Positions 27,449 to 35,489 of a DNA stretch of 64,000 nt are shown here, in pieces. A model generated the notes under the pieces. That model made no database searches and was not told the origin of the DNA. It saw only the letters and a list, made by a program, of their open reading frames with translations. The position numbers were made by a program, and so were the translations under genes. The stretch's first letter is position 1. The number at the start of each line of letters is the position of its first letter. Location: assembly GCF_000745005.1 (NCBI RefSeq), contig NZ_JQNB01000001.1, positions 1,601,001 through 1,665,000 of the forward strand. The letters run 5' to 3'. This DNA comes from Luteibacter sp. 9135 (lineage in GTDB: Bacteria > Pseudomonadota > Gammaproteobacteria > Xanthomonadales > Rhodanobacteraceae).

Positions 27449-28375
27449 TCAGTAGATTTTTGCGGCACCCGGCGGTCGCGTCTTGAACCGCTTGTGCACC
27501 CAGAGATACTGCTCGGGCGCTTCGCGTGCCATCTGTTCGATCTGCGCGTTGACGCGCGCCGTGTCGCTTGCTGCGTCCTGACTGGGGAAGTCGTCCAGCG
27601 GCGCGCCCAGGCGCATGACGTAACCGGCATCGTCCGGCAGGCGGCGGTGATAGAACGGAATGACCAGCGCGTTGGATAGCCGGGCCAGGTGATGCGTCGC
27701 GGTGATCGTGGCGGCGGGAACGCCGAAGAACGGCACGAACACGTTGTCCTTGCTGCGCATGTCCTGGTCGGGCGCGTACCACAGCGTGCCGCCCGCCTTG
27801 AGGTAGCGCACGCTGCCGCGGATATCGTCCTTGTCGAACATGGCTTCCGCGTAATGCAGGCGCGCGCGCAGCACCGCGAACTCGAACACCTCGGAGTCCA
27901 TGCGCCGGTACATGCCGGCGATGCGGATACGCGAGGAAACCAGGCGGGCGCTCAGCTCCAGGTGCGAGAAGTGCCCCCCCACCAGCAGTACCCCTCGGCC
28001 GGCGGCGCGGGCGGCCTCGAGGTGCTCCAGGCCCTCGACGGTCACCGGTACGCGCGCGATGGCCCGGTCCGAGCCCATCCAGCCCAGGGCGAATTCGGCC
28101 AGCATCATGCCTACGTCACACAGATTGGCGCGGACCAGGGCCTTTTGCGCGTCGGCGTCCAGCTCGGGGAAGCACAGGGCGATGTTGGTCGCGGCGATGC
28201 GCCGGCGTTCCGGATTCAGGTGCAGCGCGAGCCGGCCGGCCAGGCGCCCCAGCCGCATCAGCCAGCGGAAGGGCAGGTGGGCGATCAGCCAGATGAAGCC
28301 CACCCCGGCCCACGCCGGCCATTGACGGGGCGAGAGCAGGTGACGCGTGAGGGTGGGGCGGGGCATACCAGGCAT
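27449..28375 (-). CDS. Lipid A biosynthesis acyltransferase (LpxL/HtrB family)
   Basis: A 308-residue inner-membrane acyltransferase with an N-terminal hydrophobic segment (about 20-40). The HX4E catalytic motif is GGHFSHLE (about residue 130), followed by YRRMDSEVFE, LWYAPDQDM and VFVPFFGVPAATIT, all standard for late acyltransferases of lipid A. It adds a secondary acyl chain to Kdo2-lipid A, which fits the divergent waaA gene 65 bases away. Start codons at 28375 and 28366 are both possible. Confidence 0.9.
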   Translation of the reverse strand: MPGMPRPTLTRHLLSPRQWPAWAGVGFIWLIAHLPFRWLMRLGRLAGRLALHLNPERRRIAATNIALCFPELDADAQKALVRANLCDVGMMLAEFALGWMGSDRAIARVPVTVEGLEHLEAARAAGRGVLLVGGHFSHLELSARLVSSRIRIAGMYRRMDSEVFEFAVLRARLHYAEAMFDKDDIRGSVRYLKAGGTLWYAPDQDMRSKDNVFVPFFGVPAATITATHHLARLSNALVIPFYHRRLPDDAGYVMRLGAPLDDFPSQDAASDTARVNAQIEQMAREAPEQYLWVHKRFKTRPPGAAKIY

Positions 28376-28439
28376 GTCCGCCCATTGTAACGAATGGGCG
28401 CGGCTATACTGACGGGCCACGTACCAAACAGGGATTCGC

Positions 28440-29711
28440 GTGCTGCTGCGTGTGCTCTACAACTTCGCGATGTACCTGTTCACCCCGCTCGTGATGCTGC
28501 GCCTGATGGCGCGGGGCATGCGCTATGGCGACTACCACGTGCGCTGGCGCGAGCGCTTCGGTCGCTTCCCCGAACCCCGGCTGGCGGGCTGCCTCTGGGT
28601 GCACGCGGTATCGGTAGGCGAGGTGAACGCGGCCGAGCCCCTGGTCAAGGCGTTGATGGCGTCCTATCCGCACGCCCCCATGCTGGTCACCACGGTCACC
28701 CCCACGGGCTCCGAGCGCGTACGGCAGTTGTTCGGCGACACCGTGCACAGCGTCTACCTGCCGTACGACCTGCCCTTCGCGGTGAGGCGCTTCCTGCGCA
28801 GCACGCGGCCGAGGCTGGCCGTCATCGTCGAGACGGAGATCTGGCCCAACCTGTATTTCGCCTGCCGCAAGCACGGCATCCCGCTGCTGATCGCCAATGC
28901 CCGGCTGTCCGAGCGCTCGCTGCGCGGTTACGCGCGCATGAGTTCGCTGGTGCGCCGGGCGCTGCGTTGCGTCAGCCACATTGCCGCGCAGTCGCGCACG
29001 GATGCCGCGCGTTACCGGCTGCTGGGCGCGGAGCCCAGCCAGCTCACCGTGTGCGGCAATCTCAAGTTCGACATGCCGGTGCCGGATTCTGCCCTGCAGG
29101 CCGGACTGGCCATGCGTGAAGCATGGGGCACGGGACGCCCGGTGTGGATCGCCGCCAGCACGCACGAGGGCGAGGAAATGTGCGTGCTCGAGGCTCACCT
29201 GGCCGTGATGCGCCGCCTGCCGGATGCCCTGCTGCTGATCGCGCCCCGCCATCCGGAGCGGTTCAAGGCCGTGGAGTCCTCGGTGCGCAGCCTCGGTTTC
29301 CAGGTCGGCACGCGCAGCGGCGACGGCGTTCCCGGGCATGCCACGCAGTGCTTCGTCATCGACTCGATGGGTGAGTTGCTGCGCTTTTTCGCCGCGTCCG
29401 ACGTGGCCTTCGTCGGCGGCAGCCTGGTATCCATCGGCGGGCACAACGTGCTGGAACCGGCGGCGTTGAACAAGCCCGTGCTGGTCGGGCCGTACACCTT
29501 CAATTTCGAGGAGATCACCCAGGCGCTGCTCGACGAAGGCGGCGGCCAGCGGGTGAAGGACGGCGACGCGCTGGGCGGGCAGGTGCTGGCGCTGTTGCGT
29601 GACCGCGAGCGGCGCGAGCACATGGGAGACCGCGCGCGCTATGTCTTCGACAGCGAGCGCGGCTCGGTGGGCAAGGTGATGGATCTGGTCGATACGCTGC
29701 TTCAGGAGTAA
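28440..29711 (+). CDS. waaA: 3-deoxy-D-manno-octulosonic acid (Kdo) transferase
   Basis: A 423-residue membrane-anchored GT30 enzyme that transfers Kdo to lipid IVA. The N-terminal membrane anchor is LLRVLYNFAMYLFTPLVML; WVHAVSVGEVNAAEPLVKAL contains the catalytic glutamate, then VIVETEIWPNL and, in the C-terminal domain, AASTHEGEEMCVL, APRHPERF, FVGGSLVSIGGHNVLEPAAL. GTG at 28440 follows AGGGA. Divergent from the lipid A acyltransferase gene. Confidence 0.95.
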   Translation: MLLRVLYNFAMYLFTPLVMLRLMARGMRYGDYHVRWRERFGRFPEPRLAGCLWVHAVSVGEVNAAEPLVKALMASYPHAPMLVTTVTPTGSERVRQLFGDTVHSVYLPYDLPFAVRRFLRSTRPRLAVIVETEIWPNLYFACRKHGIPLLIANARLSERSLRGYARMSSLVRRALRCVSHIAAQSRTDAARYRLLGAEPSQLTVCGNLKFDMPVPDSALQAGLAMREAWGTGRPVWIAASTHEGEEMCVLEAHLAVMRRLPDALLLIAPRHPERFKAVESSVRSLGFQVGTRSGDGVPGHATQCFVIDSMGELLRFFAASDVAFVGGSLVSIGGHNVLEPAALNKPVLVGPYTFNFEEITQALLDEGGGQRVKDGDALGGQVLALLRDRERREHMGDRARYVFDSERGSVGKVMDLVDTLLQE

Positions 29712-29784
29712 GCGCGGCTCCGCGTCCGCTCAGGGCATCTCCGCATAGCGGAGCCAGATCATCCTGATCAGGGGCGGTGACGTG

Positions 29785-30060
29785 TCAGCGGATACGGCAG
29801 GTCACCTCGGCATCGAACTTGAAGCCCAGGCTCGATGGGGTAGCGATCACGTGGTAGTCCGTCACCGTGCCGCCGATCGACGCGCACTCGCGCTCGATCG
29901 CGTCGAGCAGCTGTCTCTGGGTCGCCACACGATCGAAGCCGTCGAGCTGGCCGCGGAGAATCTCGACCGACTCGCGGGTGACGTTCGACGGCTGCGGCGC
30001 GGCGGTGGCTGCGGTGGCGTTGCCGGCCATCAGCAGGCCGGTAATGATGAGTGCTTTCAT
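29785..30060 (-). CDS. Small secreted two-cysteine protein (C-x4-GG family, copy 1)
   Basis: A 91-residue exported protein of unknown function. Signal peptide of about 20 residues (MKALIITGLLMAGNATA). The mature part has just two cysteines, in ERECASIGGTVTDYHVI and at the end in AEVTCRIR. The same layout (CAS-x-GG, beta-like strand, A-x-V/T-C-R) is found in the genes at 30087-30689 and 31201-31494, so the three look paralogous. AAAAGGA precedes the ATG. It is 26 bases downstream of the next gene and probably co-transcribed with it. Confidence 0.75.
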   Translation of the reverse strand: MKALIITGLLMAGNATAATAAPQPSNVTRESVEILRGQLDGFDRVATQRQLLDAIERECASIGGTVTDYHVIATPSSLGFKFDAEVTCRIR

Positions 30061-30086
30061 GGGGAAATCCTTTTCAGACGGGGGAT

Positions 30087-30689
30087 TCAATCGCGCTGCG
30101 GCGACGCGTTCATGGCGGAGTTGCAGGCGAAGCGGGCTTCCACGGTCGTATCGCCGTTTGGTTTCGGCGTGGTCGCCACGCTCATGAAGCGCACGCGGCG
30201 ATCGTTGTCGAGACAGGTCTGGAAGACCTTTTCGCGAACGGCGAGATAGGCCAGGCGCTTGTTGCCCGAGGCTTCGACGAGTCCCTTCGTCCCGTCGAGG
30301 CCCGTGCCCAGGGCGATGGTGGCCAAGGGCGTGGGTTCGCTGCCGGTGAGCGCCGGCTCTTCCGGCACGTCGATGCGGCAGGTGGCGTAGGCATTGCTGC
30401 GCACGCCGCCTTCCCGTGTATCCACATACTTACGCTTGAAGCCGTCGTGGTACTCGGCGAGATAACCACCCCGCGCGTCGCAGTTCTTCATCGTGGCCGC
30501 CCACAGGGCTTCATAGGTCGGCCTGAACGAACCGAGCACGCCCTTGTTGCGGACGTCGTATTCGAACGCGACGGCACTTTCCTGCTCGACGATTTTCGGC
30601 TCGCGGCCTGGCGAGGGCGATGTCGCCTCTGCAAAAACGGAGGATGCCGCGAGTATCGCGGCGGCGGAGAACAGGCTGGTTCGGATCAT
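30087..30689 (-). CDS. Secreted protein with two repeats of the two-cysteine unit (copy 2)
   Basis: A 200-residue exported protein with signal peptide (about 1-21, ending VFA). Unit one contains MKNCDARGGYLAEYHDGF and, after a variable stretch, AYATCRIDVPEE; unit two contains VFQTCLDNDRRVRFMSVA and EARFACNSA. It thus resembles a doubled version of its 91-residue neighbour. AAGGA precedes ATG 30689. I recognise no named domain. Upstream lies a promoter-less looking stretch and a terminator, so its own promoter should be within 30690-30800. Confidence 0.72.
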   Translation of the reverse strand: MIRTSLFSAAAILAASSVFAEATSPSPGREPKIVEQESAVAFEYDVRNKGVLGSFRPTYEALWAATMKNCDARGGYLAEYHDGFKRKYVDTREGGVRSNAYATCRIDVPEEPALTGSEPTPLATIALGTGLDGTKGLVEASGNKRLAYLAVREKVFQTCLDNDRRVRFMSVATTPKPNGDTTVEARFACNSAMNASPQRD

Positions 30690-30801
30690 GATCGTCCTTG
30701 GTCGTGGCTTGGCCCGGTTGGGCCTGCCCATGATCTATGGCTCGCCCGCGGCCGGCTGTAAGCCCATTGCGCGTGTGAGTGTAGGCGGCGCTCTGGTACA
30801 C

Positions 30802-30828
30802 AAAAAAAACGGGCCCGCGAGGGCCCGT
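30802..30828 (-). terminator. Strong terminator on the minus strand
   Basis: ACGGGCCC / GGGCCCGT stem with TCGC loop followed by eight T on the minus strand. It lies between the tolC remnant and the two-cysteine genes and could be the terminator of the ancestral tolC copy. The stretch 30690-31200 has no intact gene: it holds this terminator, a palindromic repeat pair, the tolC remnant and a hairpin. Confidence 0.85.
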
Positions 30829-30863
30829 TCTTCTGTGTACGCGACCTGGGTTGAGACCGACCC

Positions 30864-30971
30864 GTAGGAGCGCACGCACGTGCGCGAATCGTTTCTCGAT
30901 GACCCCTGAGCTGGCGCGGCAGCTCCAAGGTTCGGCCTCAACACATGTCGCGCACGTGCGTGCGCTGCTAC
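30864..30971. repeat. Inverted pair of GTAGGAGC palindromic repeats (locus C)
   Basis: Left unit 30864-30887 (core GAGCGCACGCACGTGCGCGA) and inverted right unit 30948-30971. The right unit and the bases before it (GGCCTCAACACATGTCGCGC onward) match locus A at 11.4 kb almost exactly. The unit's last bases (CTAC) run directly into the tolC remnant, sharing bases with it. Confidence 0.8.
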
Positions 30972-31101
30972 TGCAGTAGCGCGTTGATCGCTTCGAGGTC
31001 CTTGACGTCCACCGTGCCGGCGGTCTGCTTCAGCAGCAACTTGTCGAGGATGAACTGGTGGCGGACGACTCGACCGCGGCCTTGGTGGCCTCGACCTTGC
31101 T
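30969..31101 (-). pseudogene. Broken duplicate of the tolC 3' end
   Basis: Bases 30969-31064 match 31622-31717, the last 32 codons of the intact tolC, at 95 of 96 positions. Bases 31065-31101 match 31833-31869 from further inside tolC, so 115 bases are missing at the junction, which shifts the frame. The stop is TAG instead of TAA. Homology ends sharply at 31101. It is a non-functional remnant of a duplicated or recombined tolC. Confidence 0.9.
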
Positions 31102-31162
31102 AAAGAGGAGACGGTCCATGTTCGTCCATGGATGGATGTGGGGGCAGATCATCGTCGCGCGT

Positions 31163-31193
31163 ATAAAGATGGGCGGGCAATCCGCCCGCCCAT
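31163..31193 (-). terminator. Hairpin after small secreted protein gene
   Basis: Perfect ten-base-pair stem ATGGGCGGGC / GCCCGCCCAT with a five-base loop just beyond the stop of the 31201-31494 gene, followed on the minus strand by CTTTATAC. The T tract is short, so termination strength is uncertain. Confidence 0.6.
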
Positions 31194-31200
31194 GACCGAA

Positions 31201-31494
31201 TCACTCTGCGCCGCTTACCCGGCATACCGCCGTGGCCTGCACGCGCGTGACTGGGTGGGAACCGCCCCAGATCGGCGTGCTCTTGTAAGTCACCTGAACG
31301 ATGGAGCCACCCTTGCTGGCGCAGGCCTGCTCCAGTTCGGCGTGTGCCATGTCGCGGGCCACGCGCTCGACGGCGTTGCCTTTTTCCACCGAGATGACAT
31401 GGTCGGTGTGCGACGTAGTGGCCGTGCCGGTGGCCAGCGCGATGGTGGGAACGAAGGCCATCAAGGCGGCCAGACCTGCTGCATGCATTTTCAT
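31201..31494 (-). CDS. Small secreted two-cysteine protein (copy 3)
   Basis: A 97-residue exported protein with signal peptide of about 21 residues (ending IALA). The mature chain has two cysteines, in EQACASKGGSIVQVTYKS and ATAVCRVSGAE, the same pattern as the genes at 29785 and 30087. The identical CAS-x-GG core suggests common origin with copy 1. It sits between the tolC remnant and the intact tolC, on the same strand as tolC. Function unknown; a pair of cysteines in the periplasm suggests a disulfide. Confidence 0.72.
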   Translation of the reverse strand: MKMHAAGLAALMAFVPTIALATGTATTSHTDHVISVEKGNAVERVARDMAHAELEQACASKGGSIVQVTYKSTPIWGGSHPVTRVQATAVCRVSGAE

Positions 31495-31620
31495 GGGTAG
31501 TCCTTTACTGAGTCATGCCCGGATGGGCATGCAAAGTATGGCTTTCCCACGCGCCGCATCGATGTAGGGCCCGGGCGACTTTGTATGTCGTCCCGTCGCT
31601 TCGGGCCCTTCTGCGATGCG

Positions 31621-32979
31621 TTACTGCAGTAGCGCGTTGATCGCTTCGAGGTCCTTGACGTCCACCGTGCCGGCGGTCTGCTTCAGCAGCAGCTTGTCGA
31701 GGATGAACTGGTGGCGGGCCTGCGAGTAGTCGCTGAGCGCAGAGGTCAGGTTCTGCTGGGCGATCAGCACGTCGACGATGGTGCGGGTACCGACCTCGAA
31801 GCCGGCCTGCGTGGCGTCACGCGCGCTTTCCGACGACTCGACGGCCGCCTTGGTGGCCTCGACCTTGCTGATGCCAGCGACCACGGATCGGTAGTAGTTG
31901 AGCGTGTCGCGAACCACCTGGCGGCGTGAGCTTTCCAGGGAATCCTGTGCGGAATCGCGCTGGTAGATCGACTGGCGCACGCGCGACTGGGTGGCGCCGC
32001 CGGAGAAGATAGGCACGCTCAAGGTCAGGCCGACGGTGGTGCCGCCACGGCCGTTGCTGCTGGTGTTGCTGGACGAAAGCGTCCCCGCATTCTGGGTCCA
32101 GGCGGTGCTCTTGCTGTAGCCGGCGGTGGCATCCAGTGTGGGTAGATGCGCGGCGCGGGCCGAGGAAATGCTGTGTTCCGCGGACTCGACGTTGTACTGC
32201 GAAGCGAGGATGGTCGGATTGCTCTTGACCGCCTCGGCCACCCAGGCCTTTGGATCGTTGGGCGTGGGCGGATCCATCGGCAGCTGCTCACGCAGCTTCT
32301 TCAGGTTGTCCGACGGCTTGCCGGTGATCTGGGTCAGGGCCTCGCGCGAATCGGCCAGCGTGTTCTCGGCGGTGATCACCGAGGCCACGGCGGTATCGTG
32401 CTGCGCCTTGGCATCCTGCACGTCGGTGATGGCGGACAGGCCGACATCGAAACGCTGCTGCGCCTGCTCCAACTGGCGGGCGAGCGCCTGCTCGTTGGCC
32501 TTGGCGAAGGTCAGCGCGTCGTCGTTGGTCAGCACCTGGAAGTAGGCGGTGGCCACGCGTGTCGACAGCTGCTGGAGGGCAGCTTCGTAGGTGGCGTCCT
32601 GCGCTTCGGAAGACGACTTCGAGGCCTTCAGGTCCGCGTAGCGGCTGAAATCGACCACGCTCTGGGAGACCGAAAGGCTGGAGCTGCGCGTGCGGGTATG
32701 ACCGATGTCGTTACTGACCACAGTGCCGTCGTTCAGGACGAGGGGTTCTCTCCCGTTCGGCTCCGACTGGCTCAGCTGCAACTGTGCGCTGACCTGCGGC
32801 AGCAGCAGCGCACGGCTCTGCACGACGGTCTCGCCCGTGGCGAGCCGGTTGGAATCGGCCTGCGACAGCACCGGATCGTTGGCCCGGGCCTGGCGGTAGG
32901 CGTCGAGCAGGTCTTCGGCGTGGCTCGCGAAAGGCATCGCGGCCAGTGCCAGCGCGACGGTGAGCAGCTTCAAGCGCAT
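31621..32979 (-). CDS. tolC: TolC-family outer membrane efflux channel
   Basis: A 452-residue outer membrane factor for type I secretion and RND/ABC efflux. Signal peptide 1-21 (FASHA), then EDLLDAYRQARANDPVLSQAD typical of TolC. Two OEP repeats follow: the first helical/strand half (about 22-220) and the second starting near KAWVAEAVKSNPTILAS with VGLTLSVPIFSGGATQSRV and FEVGTRTIVDVLIAQQNLTSALSDYSQARHQFI. No partner pump is in the window. It lies 34 bases downstream of pcm, likely in one operon. Its 3' end is duplicated at 30969-31101. Confidence 0.93.
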   Translation of the reverse strand: MRLKLLTVALALAAMPFASHAEDLLDAYRQARANDPVLSQADSNRLATGETVVQSRALLLPQVSAQLQLSQSEPNGREPLVLNDGTVVSNDIGHTRTRSSSLSVSQSVVDFSRYADLKASKSSSEAQDATYEAALQQLSTRVATAYFQVLTNDDALTFAKANEQALARQLEQAQQRFDVGLSAITDVQDAKAQHDTAVASVITAENTLADSREALTQITGKPSDNLKKLREQLPMDPPTPNDPKAWVAEAVKSNPTILASQYNVESAEHSISSARAAHLPTLDATAGYSKSTAWTQNAGTLSSSNTSSNGRGGTTVGLTLSVPIFSGGATQSRVRQSIYQRDSAQDSLESSRRQVVRDTLNYYRSVVAGISKVEATKAAVESSESARDATQAGFEVGTRTIVDVLIAQQNLTSALSDYSQARHQFILDKLLLKQTAGTVDVKDLEAINALLQ

Positions 32980-33013
32980 GGTTTCGCCTCGTGGGTAATG
33001 GAAAATCTGGGGG

Positions 33014-33673
33014 TCAGAGCACGAAGCGCTTCACCGGCGCGGCATGCGCCAGGTAGGGAAGGTCCGTTTCGAACAGCGACTCTTCACGGAAGCGGCCCTC
33101 GCCCTCATGGGTAAGGAGCACCGCCGTCTGCGCGGGGGAGTCGCCGCGTACGACGAACATGCGCCCGCCCGGCTTCAGCCAGCGCACGAATTTCTCGGGC
33201 ACCGAATGCACCGCGGCGGTGATCACGACGGCATCGAAAACGCCCGCCGGGGTGTAGCCGTTGACCGCTTCGGCCGTTTCGACCGTGACATTGGTGACCG
33301 CCGCAGCGGCCAGGCGCTCGCGCGCCGCGTCCACGAAGTCGGCATGCATGTCGATGCTGGTGACCTTGCCGGCAAGACGGGCCAGGCAGGCGGTGAGGAA
33401 GCCGGAGCCGGTGCCGATTTCCAGCACCTCGTCGGTCTTCTTCAGTTCCAGGGCTTGCAGCACGCGGCCTTCCACGACGGGTTTCATCATGACCTCGCCA
33501 TGGCCCAGGGCCAGGGTGAGGTCGGCAAAGGCCACGTTACGGTGGGCCGGCGCGACGAAATCCTCGCGGCGAACGCCCTTGAGCGTCTCCAGGACGTCGG
33601 CGTCGAGCACTTCCCAGGGGCGGACCTGGTTCTCGACCATGTTCTGCCGTGCCTGTTCGAAATTCATCGCCAT
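33014..33673 (-). CDS. pcm: Protein-L-isoaspartate O-methyltransferase-like protein
   Basis: A 219-residue SAM-dependent methyltransferase of the PCMT family. The N-terminal ARQNMVENQVRPWEVLD, then MMKPVVEGRVLQALEL and VLEIGTGSGFLTACLARL (SAM motif I), and a later ITAAVHSVPEKFVRWLKPGGRM. Canonical isoaspartyl methyltransferases have the ISQP segment before motif I; here it is MKPVV, so substrate specificity may differ. This type sits next to tolC throughout xanthomonads. The start could be ATG 33673 or 33667. Confidence 0.85.
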   Translation of the reverse strand: MAMNFEQARQNMVENQVRPWEVLDADVLETLKGVRREDFVAPAHRNVAFADLTLALGHGEVMMKPVVEGRVLQALELKKTDEVLEIGTGSGFLTACLARLAGKVTSIDMHADFVDAARERLAAAAVTNVTVETAEAVNGYTPAGVFDAVVITAAVHSVPEKFVRWLKPGGRMFVVRGDSPAQTAVLLTHEGEGRFREESLFETDLPYLAHAAPVKRFVL

Positions 33674-34036
33674 GGTGTCGGGTTCCGTACAAAAAAGCTG
33701 AAAAAGGTTCGAAAGGATAAGCGCTTAGCGCCCGTTTTCCCAATGGATCAAAGGCTGCGGCTACGGTGGTGTCCCGACTAAGTGCCGGAAGTCACCGGAT
33801 GGGGCTGACGGAAGTCACCCCCATGGGCGCTTTCGCTCGCTCCTGCCTGAACAGCCGCGACCGCAAGCCCCTGAACGCCTTGGGTTTCGCCCGAGGGCGA
33901 CCCCATTTCATTCCGAGCCACGAAGGACAGCCTTTCGGTCGTCTCCACCCTTGTCGGCATGCGCCGCAGGAAAAGTGGAAATAACTGAACCGCTGCGTAT
34001 AATAAAGTCATATTTTCAGTTTGTGAAGGTGCAGCC
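33674..34036. other. 363-base divergent gap between pcm-tolC and the TetR gene
   Basis: No gene is supported here. A perfect ten-base palindrome TAAGCGCTTA lies at 33718-33727 near the pcm side, GGAAGTCACC occurs twice at about 33787 and 33812, and the TetR promoter region occupies the right end. The middle 33780-33960 is GC-rich with no recognisable feature. Confidence 0.6.
33998..34027 (+). promoter_or_regulatory. Promoter and possible operator of the TetR gene
   Basis: A perfect -10 box TATAAT at 33998-34003 lies 34 bases before the TetR start, in a locally AT-rich stretch. No good -35 box is present, as expected for a controlled promoter. An inverted repeat TTCA-n5-TGAA at 34015-34027 just downstream could be the autoregulatory operator. 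Confidence 0.5.
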
Positions 34037-34702
34037 ATGAACGCCAGCCCGAAAATGAAGCCGCAGGGCCCTGGTCGTCCCAAGGACATGGAAAAGCGCG
34101 CGGCCATTCTCGAGGCGGCCAAGGCACTGTTCACACAGGGTGGCTTCGCCGGCACGAGCATGGATGCCGTGGCTGCAGCAGCGGGTGTGTCCAAGTTGAC
34201 CGTGTACAGCCACTTCGGCGACAAGGACAACCTGTTCCGTGAAGTGATCCGTGCACACGTGCAGGAGCGCCTCCCGGACGACCTGTTCGATTTCAGCCAG
34301 GGCGCCGATATCCGTGTCACGTTGACCAACATTGCCAGCCGGCACGCGGCGATGGAAACCAACACGGAGACTGTCGGCACGTTCCGGGCGATCCTCTCGG
34401 ATTGCCAGTCGGGCGGCAATCCGCGATTCGGTCGCCTGGTCTGGGAAGAAGGCCCGGCCCGCATGCACAAGCTGGTGCAGCGGTTGTTCGAAGGCGCCGT
34501 GGCGCGCGGCCAGCTGGAGATTCCCGATGTGTCGCGGGCCAGCACGCAGTTCCTCGCGCTCCTTAAGGGCGACCTGCTGATCCGTCGCCTGTTCGGTTGC
34601 GAGGACTGCGCGGTGCAGTTTGCCGAGGAGGTCAATGCCAATGCATTGGCGGCCGTGGAAATGTTCCTCAACGCTTACCAGCCGCGCACGGCGAAGGTGT
34701 GA
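34037..34702 (+). CDS. TetR/AcrR-family transcriptional regulator
   Basis: A 221-residue repressor. The N-terminal helix-turn-helix domain reads ILEAAKALFTQGGFAGTSMDAVAAAAGVSKLTVYSHFGDKDNLF, split here as ILEAAKALFTQGGF and VAAAAGVSKLTVYSHFG, followed by a ligand domain of the AefR/TetR_C type. It diverges from pcm-tolC, so control of tolC (and itself) in response to a toxic ligand is a reasonable inference. AAGG lies before the ATG. Confidence 0.87.
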   Translation: MNASPKMKPQGPGRPKDMEKRAAILEAAKALFTQGGFAGTSMDAVAAAAGVSKLTVYSHFGDKDNLFREVIRAHVQERLPDDLFDFSQGADIRVTLTNIASRHAAMETNTETVGTFRAILSDCQSGGNPRFGRLVWEEGPARMHKLVQRLFEGAVARGQLEIPDVSRASTQFLALLKGDLLIRRLFGCEDCAVQFAEEVNANALAAVEMFLNAYQPRTAKV

Positions 34703-34832
34703 CGCGGGACGGCGCATTCCGCAGCTAAGTCCGCGTAATGCGGACGATTCTCACCCCGCTCATTCTTCACCCGGCTTTCCCAGTAACGTCCCTACCGTCG
34801 TGGCCCTACCCACTCTCCCAGGAGACCAGGCC

Positions 34833-35423
34833 ATGGCCACGACGAAGCCGTTCATCAGCGATATCGAGAACATCCGCAAGCGCGCCCGCGAGCACATCGA
34901 CGATGGTGCCGTGACGGCGGGCTACCGCGCCGATCGCGAAACGGTGATCAAGCTGTTGAACGAAGCGCTCGCCACCGAGATCGTCTGCGTGCTGCGCTAC
35001 AAGTATCACTACTACATGGCGCCGGGCATCCATTCCCAGAGCGTGAAGTCGGAATTCCTGGAGCATGCGCGCGAGGAGCAGGAGCACGCCGACCGCATCG
35101 CCGAGCGCATTACCCAGCTGGACGGCACGCCCAATTTTAATCCGGAAGGCTTGCTCTCACGCAGCCACGCGGATTACGTGGAAGGCACCACGCTGGTGGA
35201 GATGATCAAGGAAGACCTGGTGGCCGAGCGCATCGCCATCGACAGCTACCGCGAGATCGTCCAGTACATCGGTGACGACGACCCGACCACGCGCCGCATC
35301 ATGGAAGACATCCTGGCCCAGGAAGAAGAGCACGCCGAGGATATGGCGACCCTGCTGGAGAACCTGGGTGCGAAGGGAGAGCCGGTGCAGGCCTGGGAGC
35401 CGTCCCAGTCGTCCTCGCACTGA
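34833..35423 (+). CDS. Ferritin-like (bacterioferritin/Dps-like) protein
   Basis: A 196-residue four-helix ferritin-like protein. Metal ligand motifs are visible in LNEALATEIVCVLRYKYHYY, EFLEHAREEQEHADRI (ExxH), EDLVAERIAIDSYREI and ILAQEEEHAEDMATLL (ExxH), the di-iron pattern of the bacterioferritin group. It should store or detoxify iron. No haem-ligand methionine was checked by alignment. CAGGAGA precedes the ATG. It is a separate unit downstream of the TetR gene. Confidence 0.85.
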   Translation: MATTKPFISDIENIRKRAREHIDDGAVTAGYRADRETVIKLLNEALATEIVCVLRYKYHYYMAPGIHSQSVKSEFLEHAREEQEHADRIAERITQLDGTPNFNPEGLLSRSHADYVEGTTLVEMIKEDLVAERIAIDSYREIVQYIGDDDPTTRRIMEDILAQEEEHAEDMATLLENLGAKGEPVQAWEPSQSSSH

Positions 35424-35489
35424 TCCGGTCCTCCCGGCATCGATTAGGTAAGCTAGGCGCTCACGTTCGCGACGATAAGGAAAGACATC

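Noticed and set aside
33766..33984. A 72-codon plus-strand frame in the pcm-TetR gap
   Set aside because: No ribosome binding site, no domain, and an unusual residue mix; treated as non-coding.
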